This document shows positions 7,906-14,610 of a stretch of 38,036 nucleotides of DNA, piece by piece; the stretch's first letter is position 1; the number at the start of each line of letters is the position of its first letter. The notes beneath the pieces are model-generated. The model ran no database searches, was not told where the DNA came from, and worked only from the letters and a program-made list of their open reading frames with translations. Origin of the DNA: Lachnospiraceae bacterium UBA938 (lineage in GTDB: Bacteria > Bacillota > Clostridia > Lachnospirales > Lachnospiraceae). The stretch is taken from NCBI GenBank assembly GCA_002293475.1, contig DBDG01000079.1, forward strand, positions 1 through 38,036, given 5' to 3'. A program made the translations under genes and the position numbers.

Positions 7906-9061
7906 TGTCGATAAGGCTTGCTAAGCATGGCACCGTATCGGCTAGGACAGACATGTCGATCTGATCCATGTTGTCGTCAGCAGAATGGATGACACTGCCC
8001 ATCAGTCCAAAGATGTTTGCCGCGGTGACGGCAACCGTGGGGATGCCGCCGGCGGCAAACAGCATATGGTCGCCCATCGGCCATGGCTCGATCCGCGTGA
8101 TGCCGCCCTGCTGCCCCACGCCCTGCATGATCCTGTCCTCCATTTCCGGCGCACATGAATAGAACGAAACGGAGGTATCGCTGTTTTTCAGGCCGATGCC
8201 GTCCACGTTCACGGCCAAGATATAATCTGGCGACAGACTGGCCATAAAAGTCATTTCCCCGGGCGTGGAATAATAGTCCTCGCCGTTAAACAGAACGATT
8301 TCGATCTGGAAGGGGTATTCCTTGCCGGAAAGGGTTTCCGCCAATGCCAGCAGTATGGACACGCCGGAAGCGTTGTCCAGGGCGCCGGGTGTCGCCGGTT
8401 TCGTATCAATATGAGCGGAAAAGCATATCTTCTCTTTTTTATCGCCATAAGCGGCAATTACGTTATGTGCCTTGCTGTCAATACGCTCCGTATTTATGGT
8501 CAGCTTTGCCTGTTCGCCGGCACTGTTCGTGAAAACGTCCAGTAACTCCTCGCTTACCACGGCGCAGGGAATATGAAAATCCCCGTCCTGAATAACGTGC
8601 TCCTTGGTCGGTGTGACCGTAATAACCGCCGCCGGATTCTTTTCTTCCAGCAAGGCGATGATTCGCTTGTGTTCCTCTGGATTATAAAAAGTAAAGTTCT
8701 TAGGCATTAGTGGTTCCTTGCAAAGATCGCCGTGCAGGACCGCTATCTTGCCATCTAAAGCCGCGCTTTGAAGCATCTCCCCCGTATCTACACAGAGAAA
8801 CTCCGCTTCCACATCGCATGGAAGGGAATACTCTGCCGCTTCCGCTGGCACGCTCCGGCTGCCGACCATAAGCATGGCACCGGCGTTCTGCCAATCCATG
8901 CAGTCAAACTCTTGCCGATGAACCGCCAGCCCGCTTTGCCGCAACACCTCTGCAACATAGTCAACGGCTGCCTTGTTGGCGGCTGATCCAGTCGGCCTTG
9001 CCCCGACGCTGCCGCATAACATCTCCATATGCTTCTGTAGTGAATCCATGATCCCTTTCAT
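7877..9061 (-). CDS. M28 family metallopeptidase (aminopeptidase-like)
   Basis: The 394-aa protein lacks a signal peptide and should be cytoplasmic. The M28 zinc-site order is present: SAHIDTKP (His217, Asp219), PGALDNASG (Asp229), NGEDYYS (Glu261/Asp262), VNVDGIG (Asp287) and HSADDNMD near the C-terminus. The first 200 residues include a PA-like insertion, as in many M28 enzymes. M28 peptidases are co-catalytic di-zinc exopeptidases, usually aminopeptidases. I chose the ATG at 9061 because GGAGGTAGGT lies just upstream of it; the in-frame ATG at 9073 would start inside that site. It is convergent with the SGNH gene and overlaps it by 29 bases. Substrate specificity cannot be read from sequence. 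Confidence 0.88.
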   Translation of the reverse strand: MKGIMDSLQKHMEMLCGSVGARPTGSAANKAAVDYVAEVLRQSGLAVHRQEFDCMDWQNAGAMLMVGSRSVPAEAAEYSLPCDVEAEFLCVDTGEMLQSAALDGKIAVLHGDLCKEPLMPKNFTFYNPEEHKRIIALLEEKNPAAVITVTPTKEHVIQDGDFHIPCAVVSEELLDVFTNSAGEQAKLTINTERIDSKAHNVIAAYGDKKEKICFSAHIDTKPATPGALDNASGVSILLALAETLSGKEYPFQIEIVLFNGEDYYSTPGEMTFMASLSPDYILAVNVDGIGLKNSDTSVSFYSCAPEMEDRIMQGVGQQGGITRIEPWPMGDHMLFAAGGIPTVAVTAANIFGLMGSVIHSADDNMDQIDMSVLADTVPCLASLIDTIGNWKAEH

Positions 9062-9224
9062 ACCTACCTCCATAATATCGTGATTTCCCTGAGCCGGCCA
9101 AATTAGAACACCGGCCAGCGCTTAATATGATGCTAAAAAGTATGATAGGGTAAAAGAAAATAAAAATCTTGACTTCGCTTGCTATTAATAAAAATTAAGC
9201 GACTTTCGTTGTTAATTTTAACTC

Positions 9225-9258
9225 CCGGTTATTTTAACTGCCGGTTATTTTTTAACTG
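9225..9258. repeat. Tandem duplication around the stop codon of the AraC-type gene
   Basis: CCGGTTATTTTAACTG at 9225-9240 is followed at once by the same unit with two extra T at 9241-9258. On the minus strand this gives a duplicated C-terminus (RQLKNNRQLK) for the regulator. It looks like slippage and should have no functional weight. Confidence 0.75.
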
Positions 9259-10152
9259 TCGCACCGGGCGCGCCTCGATATATCCGCGATAGCCCTGCGG
9301 CTCCATCTGAAAGCGCGGCGCGTCCTCGTCCGCCCATTCAAAGCCGTACAGTTCCGGCGTGTAGGTTGACATCACTTCCCACAGATCTGCAATCGCCTCG
9401 TCAAAATACTCGTCCGCAAAGGGCGGCCCTTGGAATACCATCATCTGACAAGGCGGCAATGTGATAAGCTCAAACCCGTCCGGCACCACACCGGCATATT
9501 CAGCAGGCACTTCCACGCCCTGCGCATAGATTGCCGTCCCGGATGTCCGAAAAGCAGCCGGCAGCCATATCCCGATGGGTTCATACAATGCTTCCTTAAC
9601 ACTGCACAATAGCCCCCACACATCACAGCCGATTTCCTCAACATACTCGATATAGTCTTCAGCATATGTGCCCCGCTTCAGAATCAGCTTTCTTTCCGGG
9701 CGTTCTATTACCTGCACAAATACAGTCTGGCCCCCTGGTTTTTTCTCCACTGCTCGCTCTCCTTTCAAAAAATACCGATACCTGTCGCGGACGGGATCCG
9801 GCATAAACAGATAAATAGGCACCGGATCCTTGCTATATTTATGCGGCGTCACGCCGAATTCCCTAGAAAATGCCCTCGTAAAACCCTCATGGGAATCAAA
9901 TACAAAATCAAACGCAACGTCGACAACCTTGACCTTGACATCGCGCAGCTGCAAAGCTGCTCTGGTAAGCCTAAGAGTACGAATATATTCAAAAGGAGTT
10001 TTGCCAATGAACTCCTTAAATAGCCTAGCACAGTGAAAAGGGGAATAACCGGCGGTTCTCGCTAGGTCACGCAACGTGATAGGTCTTTGAATATTCTGCT
10101 CAATATAGTCCTGCATCCGCTGAACAGCTTCAACATTACCTGATTTTTCCAC
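9229..10152 (-). CDS. AraC-family regulator with GyrI-like effector domain
   Basis: The 307-aa protein starts with two helix-turn-helix units typical of AraC (MQDYIEQNIQRPITLRDLARTAGYS... and VVDVAFDFVFDSHEGFTRAFSREFGVTPHKY). The C-terminal 150 residues resemble the GyrI/Rob small-molecule binding domain, including an acidic GFEWADEDAPRF segment. Such proteins sense hydrophobic or cationic compounds and often control efflux or stress genes. The start is the GTG at 10152, set by AGGAGG eight bases upstream; an upstream in-frame ATG at 10269 would place the promoter inside the gene. It is transcribed from the promoter at 10204-10232, divergent from the agrD-like operon. No efflux gene lies beside it, so its targets are unknown. 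Confidence 0.88.
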   Translation of the reverse strand: MEKSGNVEAVQRMQDYIEQNIQRPITLRDLARTAGYSPFHCARLFKEFIGKTPFEYIRTLRLTRAALQLRDVKVKVVDVAFDFVFDSHEGFTRAFSREFGVTPHKYSKDPVPIYLFMPDPVRDRYRYFLKGERAVEKKPGGQTVFVQVIERPERKLILKRGTYAEDYIEYVEEIGCDVWGLLCSVKEALYEPIGIWLPAAFRTSGTAIYAQGVEVPAEYAGVVPDGFELITLPPCQMMVFQGPPFADEYFDEAIADLWEVMSTYTPELYGFEWADEDAPRFQMEPQGYRGYIEARPVRQLKNNRQLK

Positions 10153-10203
10153 CGTCTTTCCTCCTAATTTAAAGTAAATCTTCCATAAACCCAACCGATA
10201 AGG

Positions 10204-10232
10204 ATTATAACATCGGCAATATAACACGTCAA
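10204..10232 (-). promoter_or_regulatory. Sigma-A promoter for the AraC/GyrI-like gene
   Basis: On the minus strand TTGACG (10232-10227) and TATAAT (10209-10204) are 17 bp apart. The predicted start is about 45 bases upstream of the GTG at 10152. Confidence 0.75.
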
Positions 10233-10263
10233 TCGAATATTTAAGATAAGTTCGTATCATAAT

Positions 10264-10301
10264 ATGCAATTTTTGGATTTAAAATGTCTATTTTTGGACA
10301 T
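10264..10301. promoter_or_regulatory. Probable LytTR-type operator upstream of agrD-like gene
   Basis: ATTTTTGGA occurs at 10269-10277 and again at 10290-10298, exactly 21 bp apart, with further matches upstream of each copy. The second ends 7 bp before the -35 box at 10306. Direct repeats about two helical turns apart just upstream of -35 are the usual arrangement for LytTR regulators such as AgrA. A short palindrome, ATGTC...GACAT (10284-10288 and 10297-10301), overlaps the second copy. The match is to architecture, not to a published consensus. Confidence 0.5.
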
Positions 10302-10305
10302 AGCG

Positions 10306-10334
10306 TTGTATTTAAATTAGCCATTTGTTATAAT
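10306..10334 (+). promoter_or_regulatory. Promoter for the agrD-like gene
   Basis: TTGTAT at 10306-10311 and TATAAT at 10329-10334 are 17 bp apart. The -35 box is weak, which fits a promoter needing an activator bound at the adjacent 21-bp direct repeats. The predicted start is about 30 bases before the ATG at 10370. Confidence 0.65.
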
Positions 10335-10369
10335 ATCTAAAATTATACTAACTACTAGTGAGGGAAAAT

Positions 10370-10510
10370 ATGAAAAAAATATCATTATTAATGTGTAAAA
10401 CAGTAGCAGAATTGGCTTTAACAGTTACTAAAATTAATGTAAATTCCATTTGTTACGGTAAATCTTATCAACCAAAACTACCATTAAATGCCAATAAACT
10501 AAAAAAATAG
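10370..10510 (+). CDS. agrD: AgrD-like cyclic autoinducer peptide precursor (46 aa)
   Basis: This 46-residue gene has GAGGG five bases before its ATG. The product has the AgrD three-part layout. An amphipathic basic N-terminus (MKKISLLMCKTVAELALTVT) is followed by a short Cys-containing segment NSICYGKSY. Then comes QPKLP and a polar lysine-rich tail. QPK-x-P after the ring is characteristic of clostridial cyclic-lactone autoinducer peptides. The Cys of SICYGKSY would form the thiolactone, giving a small ring with Tyr, Gly, Lys, Ser and Tyr near the C-terminus; the exact processed ends cannot be fixed. It sits upstream of a LytTR response regulator and an AgrC-like protein, a normal agr context. 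No AgrB protease lies in the window, so processing would need an AgrB from elsewhere. Confidence 0.8.
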   Translation: MKKISLLMCKTVAELALTVTKINVNSICYGKSYQPKLPLNANKLKK

Positions 10511-10650
10511 CCAAGTTACGTCATAGCAAATATTAAAACAAATCTACAAGCCAATTGATTGTAACGCAATCAGTTTATTTTGTATTGATAAGCATCAATA
10601 ATGTACACTTACAAGCACTAGGTTTATTTTTACACCATAAGGATAAGGCA

Positions 10651-11382
10651 ATGAATATTGCGATATGCGATGATAATTCAGGATTATGTGCCCAGCTGGA
10701 ATCTTATATTATTAATTATTCTAAACAGCGTCTAATGGATATTAATATAGAGGTTTATTTATCTGGCGAAGAATTATATGAATACATAACCAAGAATCAA
10801 CTGGAGAATATCTATTCGATTATTTTCTTAGATATTGTAATGCTTAAAATGAGCGGCATTGAAGTCAGTAATTTTATCAGAAATGAGCTTCACAACGAAA
10901 TCGTGCAGATTATCTATGTATCTTCTCATGACAAATATGCCATGCAGTTATTCAGATATCATCCTTTTGATTTTATTATAAAGCCGTTAACACAAGAAAC
11001 AGTCTTCCGAGTTCTTGATAAATGCACCAATTATATCATAAATAATCCTCATGCCTTCCATTTTCAGTTTAACAAACTGGATCACATGATATCGCTCAGC
11101 AACATTATATATTTTGAAACAGCTTATGACAAAAAAATAAAACTAGTGCATACTGATGGTGAGTATCTATTCTATGACACAATTGAAAAGATATTGTCGG
11201 CACTCCACAATGATTTTTTTTATAAGATCCATAGGGGCTGCGTAATTAATTGTAACCATATCCAGCGTATCGACGGTAACGTAGCTGTCATGTGCGACGA
11301 TTACCAGATCCCTATCCCGATGAGAAAACAAAAAGCCTTAATTAATTATATCAAAAAGATCGGAGGGGCTCGACATGAGTAG
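10651..11382 (+). CDS. LytTR response regulator (AgrA-like)
   Basis: The 243-aa protein has an N-terminal receiver domain (CDDN acidic pocket; phospho-acceptor Asp61 in IIFLDIVML; lysine in FIIKPLT) and a C-terminal LytTR DNA-binding domain from about residue 135 (ISLSNIIYFETAYDKKIKLV, FYKIHRGCVINCNHIQRI). I use the ATG at 10651, preceded by AAGGATAAGG, because the receiver begins there. The longer frame from the TTG at 10555 only adds non-conserved residues. The gene lies 140 bases after the agrD-like gene and overlaps the downstream AgrC-like gene by 8 bases. It probably binds the 21-bp spaced repeats at 10264-10301. Its AT-rich composition contrasts with flanking genes and suggests acquisition. 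Confidence 0.92.
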   Translation: MNIAICDDNSGLCAQLESYIINYSKQRLMDINIEVYLSGEELYEYITKNQLENIYSIIFLDIVMLKMSGIEVSNFIRNELHNEIVQIIYVSSHDKYAMQLFRYHPFDFIIKPLTQETVFRVLDKCTNYIINNPHAFHFQFNKLDHMISLSNIIYFETAYDKKIKLVHTDGEYLFYDTIEKILSALHNDFFYKIHRGCVINCNHIQRIDGNVAVMCDDYQIPIPMRKQKALINYIKKIGGARHE

Positions 11383-12667
11383 TACGCTAAGTTTTATTGT
11401 ATTTATAGTTGCTGAGGTTTTCAGTATATACACATTATACCGGACCACAAGAATCCTGTTAGGTAAAAAAACCATTTACGGAAGGAAAATCGAGCTCCTC
11501 AGTTATGCCATTTGGTTCATCATCAATTTATTACTATATTTTTTCTTAAGGATTACCATTGTTTTATTGATAACCAATATGATCATACACTTCATACTTG
11601 CCTATAATTATAGTGCTACGCTGATGAAGAGGATATTTACCGTTTTTTTTATTACCATGCTTTTCTATTGTGTGGATATGTCCGTTTCTATCTTGGTTTC
11701 GTTCCAATACCTGTCACCATTTGTCCAAAGCCCCTATTTCCCCATTATCGGCACCCTGATCATCCGGATCCTGAATTATCTGTCAATGCTGTTGATGGAA
11801 AGACTGTCGCATAACATAAATAGATTCCGAAATACCAAAAAATACTGGCTGCTGCTGATACCGATGCCTGTTTCGACTATTTATTTATTTACCATGGCTT
11901 CCAACGACCTGATACCGTCCGCCCAGAGATTATTGGTTACTTTACTCATATTTGCCGTTAACCTGATTATGATCTATTTATTTGATATCCTTGCCATCCA
12001 GGCGGATGAAAAGGCTGATAAAATATTGATGAATCAGGAGTTTATCGGATTTCAGAAGCAACTGGAAGTTATTCAGTTCAATCTTGGCTACTGGAACCAG
12101 ATGCAGAATGTTTTTGTCGAAAAACTTGCCCTGCTCAAAGAATGTCTGGGCGATGAAACCGACATACATATAAAGGATTTTATCGAACAGAACTTTGAAG
12201 ACTTTTTTAACAAAAACAACGTGAATAGCGGCGTAGTCAGCTTTGACAGCATTATTAACTATCATATCCGGGAAGCGGAATCCTGTCAGATACGGATGCA
12301 GCACTCTGTCGCCATACCGCATGAACTGGTCTTTGACAGTGTCGAGATTACTGTCATTTTAAGCTGTCTGTATTCCTATGCCAAAGAACAGGTTCTCTGT
12401 ATTGATGAAAAGATGCGGACAGTCAACGTTGAAATAAAGTTCAAATACAGTATGTACCGTCTTATCTTTGTCATCGCCGTACCTATGCATGTTTCCAGAA
12501 GCACTGACAGCTTTAGCCCTCCGGACATTTTTACGGATATAGTAAACCGATATAACGGGACATTACACATCACTGATAAGCCGCTTGACAGTGAGTACCT
12601 AGAAAGAGGAATCGCCTTGACCCTGTTTCTTAAGAAGGAAAATTTCCCTTCCATTCATGACGATTGA
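11375..12667 (+). CDS. AgrC-like membrane sensor with degenerate kinase domain (probable pseudokinase)
   Basis: The 430-aa protein has about six N-terminal membrane helices (residues 1-210) and a C-terminal region laid out like AgrC/GHKL kinases, including IINYHIREAESCQIRM and IPHELVFDSVEITVILS. The catalytic residues are missing. Where the H-box (RHD-x-x-NH) should lie, around 236-256, the sequence is NLGYWNQMQNVFVEKL, with no His. The N-box is ILSCLYSYAKEQ, without the Asn that binds ATP-Mg. The DNG-type G1 box is replaced by VPMHVSRS, and the GxGL loop reads RGIALTLF. It should therefore neither bind ATP normally nor autophosphorylate. The start overlaps the regulator gene by 8 bases, with GGAGGGG upstream. 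It may act as a peptide receptor without kinase activity, or as a regulator of another kinase (inference). Confidence 0.8.
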   Translation: MSSTLSFIVFIVAEVFSIYTLYRTTRILLGKKTIYGRKIELLSYAIWFIINLLLYFFLRITIVLLITNMIIHFILAYNYSATLMKRIFTVFFITMLFYCVDMSVSILVSFQYLSPFVQSPYFPIIGTLIIRILNYLSMLLMERLSHNINRFRNTKKYWLLLIPMPVSTIYLFTMASNDLIPSAQRLLVTLLIFAVNLIMIYLFDILAIQADEKADKILMNQEFIGFQKQLEVIQFNLGYWNQMQNVFVEKLALLKECLGDETDIHIKDFIEQNFEDFFNKNNVNSGVVSFDSIINYHIREAESCQIRMQHSVAIPHELVFDSVEITVILSCLYSYAKEQVLCIDEKMRTVNVEIKFKYSMYRLIFVIAVPMHVSRSTDSFSPPDIFTDIVNRYNGTLHITDKPLDSEYLERGIALTLFLKKENFPSIHDD

Positions 12668-12702
12668 GCCTTATTATTATATGACAGGGCTAAAAGGGGA
12701 TA

Positions 12703-12888
12703 ATGATGAGCAGCTTAGGCAGCAAAGAAAATCCGTTTACTAACGAAATCGACATATGGCAGTTTGCCGGAACAAAGGAAGCGGGGATAAACCGGCTTAA
12801 ATATATCTATGTAAGCCGACAGCTCCATATCAGCGCGCACCTCAACGTGGAACTGACCGGCAAAAAGATAATTGCCATATTCATATAG
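12703..12888 (+). CDS. Small hypothetical protein (61 aa) at the end of the agr-like operon
   Basis: The frame starts 36 bases after the AgrC-like stop, with AAAGGGG before two adjacent ATG codons (12703 and 12706). It encodes 61 residues with no membrane segment, no recognisable motif and an ordinary amino-acid mix (DIWQFAGTKEAGINRLKYIYVSR...). Its stop codon lies inside the hairpin at 12884-12928. Position and ribosome-binding site favour a real gene co-transcribed with the agr-like genes. I recognise no family, and a chance frame is possible. Confidence 0.45.
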   Translation: MMSSLGSKENPFTNEIDIWQFAGTKEAGINRLKYIYVSRQLHISAHLNVELTGKKIIAIFI

Positions 12889-12928
12889 CAGCATCCCCTG
12901 TCTACCGGCAGGAGGGGATGCCGCTATA
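12884..12928. terminator. Strong hairpin between convergent genes
   Basis: TATAGCAGCATCCCC at 12884-12898 pairs with GGGGATGCCGCTATA at 12914-12928, with one mismatch in 15. It sits between the small gene on the plus strand and rubrerythrin on the minus strand. Neither side has a clear T-run, so it may be a bidirectional terminator or an RNA 3'-end stabiliser. Confidence 0.6.
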
Positions 12929-12949
12929 TATAAGGGCTATGTAGCAATC

Positions 12950-13492
12950 CTAAAAATACCGTTCCAGCAGGCCTTGGAAAGCTTTCCCGTGACGCGCTTC
13001 GTCTTTACACATTTCATGGACGGTATCATGGATGGCATCCAGACCCTGCTGCTTTGCTTTCACGGCAATGTCTTTCTTCCCTTGGGTTGCGCCATGCTCA
13101 GCCATGACCCGCTTTTCCAGGTTCTTTTTGGTTGATACATCGACTACTTCACCCAGCAGCTCGGCAAACTTAGCGGCATGTTCCGCTTCTTCGAAAGCAA
13201 TCCTTTTGTATGCCTCGGCAATCTCCGGATATCCTTCCCGGTCAGCCTGGCGGCTCATGGCAAGATACATGCCCACTTCCGTACACTCGCCCATAAAATT
13301 CTGTCTTAAGCCTTCTACGATTTCTGGATCTACGTCTTGGGCGACTCCGATCACATGCTCATCGGCAAAAACAAGGCCGGTTCCCGCCTGCTCGTTAAAC
13401 TTCGCTGCCGGAGCCTTACACTGAGGGCAGAACTCCGGGGGAGCAGACCCTTCATGGACATAACCGCAGACGGTACAGATAAATTTCTTCAT
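12950..13492 (-). CDS. Reverse rubrerythrin (rubredoxin-like domain at the N-terminus)
   Basis: The 180-aa protein begins with a rubredoxin-like iron site: CTVC (Cys6, Cys9) and CPQC (Cys22, Cys25). A ferritin-like di-iron domain follows (about residues 45-178), with Glu/His motifs in FMGECTEVGMYLAMS, RIAFEEAEHAAKFAELLGE and HEMCKDEARHGKAF. With the rubredoxin part first, this is the reverse rubrerythrin type of clostridia, which reduces H2O2 and O2 as part of NADH-dependent oxidative-stress defence. AAAGGAGG precedes the ATG. It has its own consensus promoter (13539-13567) with an AT-rich dyad between promoter and gene. It is probably inducible by oxygen or peroxide. Confidence 0.93.
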   Translation of the reverse strand: MKKFICTVCGYVHEGSAPPEFCPQCKAPAAKFNEQAGTGLVFADEHVIGVAQDVDPEIVEGLRQNFMGECTEVGMYLAMSRQADREGYPEIAEAYKRIAFEEAEHAAKFAELLGEVVDVSTKKNLEKRVMAEHGATQGKKDIAVKAKQQGLDAIHDTVHEMCKDEARHGKAFQGLLERYF

Positions 13493-13509
13493 GTATTCAT
13501 TCCTCCTTT

Positions 13510-13567
13510 ATGATAATGATTACTAATTAATAATCAATATTGTAGAATAGCTGGATTAATTTGTCAA
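13510..13567 (-). promoter_or_regulatory. Rubrerythrin promoter with Fur/PerR-like dyad
   Basis: On the minus strand TTGACA (13567-13562) and TACAAT (13544-13539) are 17 bp apart. Just downstream, at about 13510-13536, TGATAATGATTA faces AATTAATAATCA across two bases, an imperfect AT-rich dyad like Fur/PerR-family operators. A repressor there would block initiation. The promoter is firm; the identity of the repressor is inference. Confidence 0.6.
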
Positions 13568-13590
13568 CCCGTCCCCCAACAGCTTACAAG

Positions 13591-14610
13591 TTAATTTAGG
13601 TTATCCGCCAGCTTCTTTAGTCCTCCGATCACCCGGTCGCACCACTCGTCAAACTCAGCATCCTCAACCTGCCGTTTCGGATGTGACATTACATAGGCGA
13701 TCGTGTCCCGCACGCCTTGATCAAACCGCACCTTCGCCGTAAACCCTGGAACGAGCCGTTTTAATTTACTGTTGTCGAACACCGCCGAGTTGGCCTTGTC
13801 CCCGATCAGGCTGCCGGTAAAATCATAGCTGCCGCACTGGGCCAAGTATGCCGAGGCAACATAAAAGGGCTTTAGTTCTACCCCCAGTGCCGCGGCAATC
13901 GCCTGATAAATCTGGTTCCACGTCAGGGTCTCATCGGAAGTGATCTGCACCGCTTCCCCTAGGGCATGGATGTTGCCCAGCAGGCCGATAAAGGCGGCGG
14001 CAAAGTCGCTGTTATGCGTCATCGTCCACAGCGAGGTCCCGTCGCCGTGGATGATCACCGGCTTGCCTTCCAGCAAACGCTTCACCACCTGGTAACTGCC
14101 CTTCGCACCATGGACGCCCAGCGGTACCGAACGCTCATCATATGTATGGCTGGGACGCACGATGGTGACCGGGAACCCGTTCTCGCGGTACATACTCATC
14201 ACATATTCCTCGCCGGCGATCTTGTTGCGGGAATATTCCCAATACGGATTACTCAGCGGCGTCCCCTCCGTAATCCGGTAATCCGCCAGCGGCTTCTGGT
14301 AGGCCGATGCCGAGCTGATGTAGATAAACTGCTTGGTTTTCCCGGCAAACAGGCGGTAATCCCGCTCCAGCTGGGCCGGCACATAAGCAATGAAATCGGC
14401 CACCGCGTCAAATTCCATGTCTTTGATATGCTCGGCAACCGTCGCCTCGTCGCTGATATCGGCCTTGATTTCCACCAGATTGTCATAGCCGGCAAATATC
14501 TTGTTCTTGGTACCCCGGTTCAGTAAATACAGGCTGTGCCCCTGCTCCAGCAGCTGCCGGGAAATCGCCGCGCTGATCGTGCCGGTTCCTCCGATAAGTA
14601 ATACTTTCAT
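13591..14610 (-). CDS. NAD(P)-dependent epimerase/dehydratase (extended SDR)
   Basis: The 339-aa protein has the extended short-chain dehydrogenase layout. LIGGTGTISAAI at the N-terminus is the nucleotide-binding glycine motif. FIYISSASAY supplies the catalytic Ser region, and YWEYSRNKIAGEEYV holds the YxxxK-type pair. VTIVRPSHTYDERSVP begins the substrate-binding part. The overall pattern is closest to bacterial CSP41-like NAD-dependent epimerases, whose substrates are mostly unassigned. Its ATG overlaps the stop of the polyphosphate kinase gene by four bases (ATGA), with GAGGAGG just upstream, so translation is probably coupled. It is the last gene of the pheA-to-epimerase run. No sugar-nucleotide genes lie near, so the substrate is open. 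Confidence 0.85.
   Translation of the reverse strand: MKVLLIGGTGTISAAISRQLLEQGHSLYLLNRGTKNKIFAGYDNLVEIKADISDEATVAEHIKDMEFDAVADFIAYVPAQLERDYRLFAGKTKQFIYISSASAYQKPLADYRITEGTPLSNPYWEYSRNKIAGEEYVMSMYRENGFPVTIVRPSHTYDERSVPLGVHGAKGSYQVVKRLLEGKPVIIHGDGTSLWTMTHNSDFAAAFIGLLGNIHALGEAVQITSDETLTWNQIYQAIAAALGVELKPFYVASAYLAQCGSYDFTGSLIGDKANSAVFDNSKLKRLVPGFTAKVRFDQGVRDTIAYVMSHPKRQVEDAEFDEWCDRVIGGLKKLADNLN

Noticed and set aside
10555..10650. N-terminal extension of the AgrA-like regulator
   Set aside because: The receiver fold begins at the ATG at 10651 with AAGGATAAGG upstream; the extension starts with TTG and is not conserved in type.
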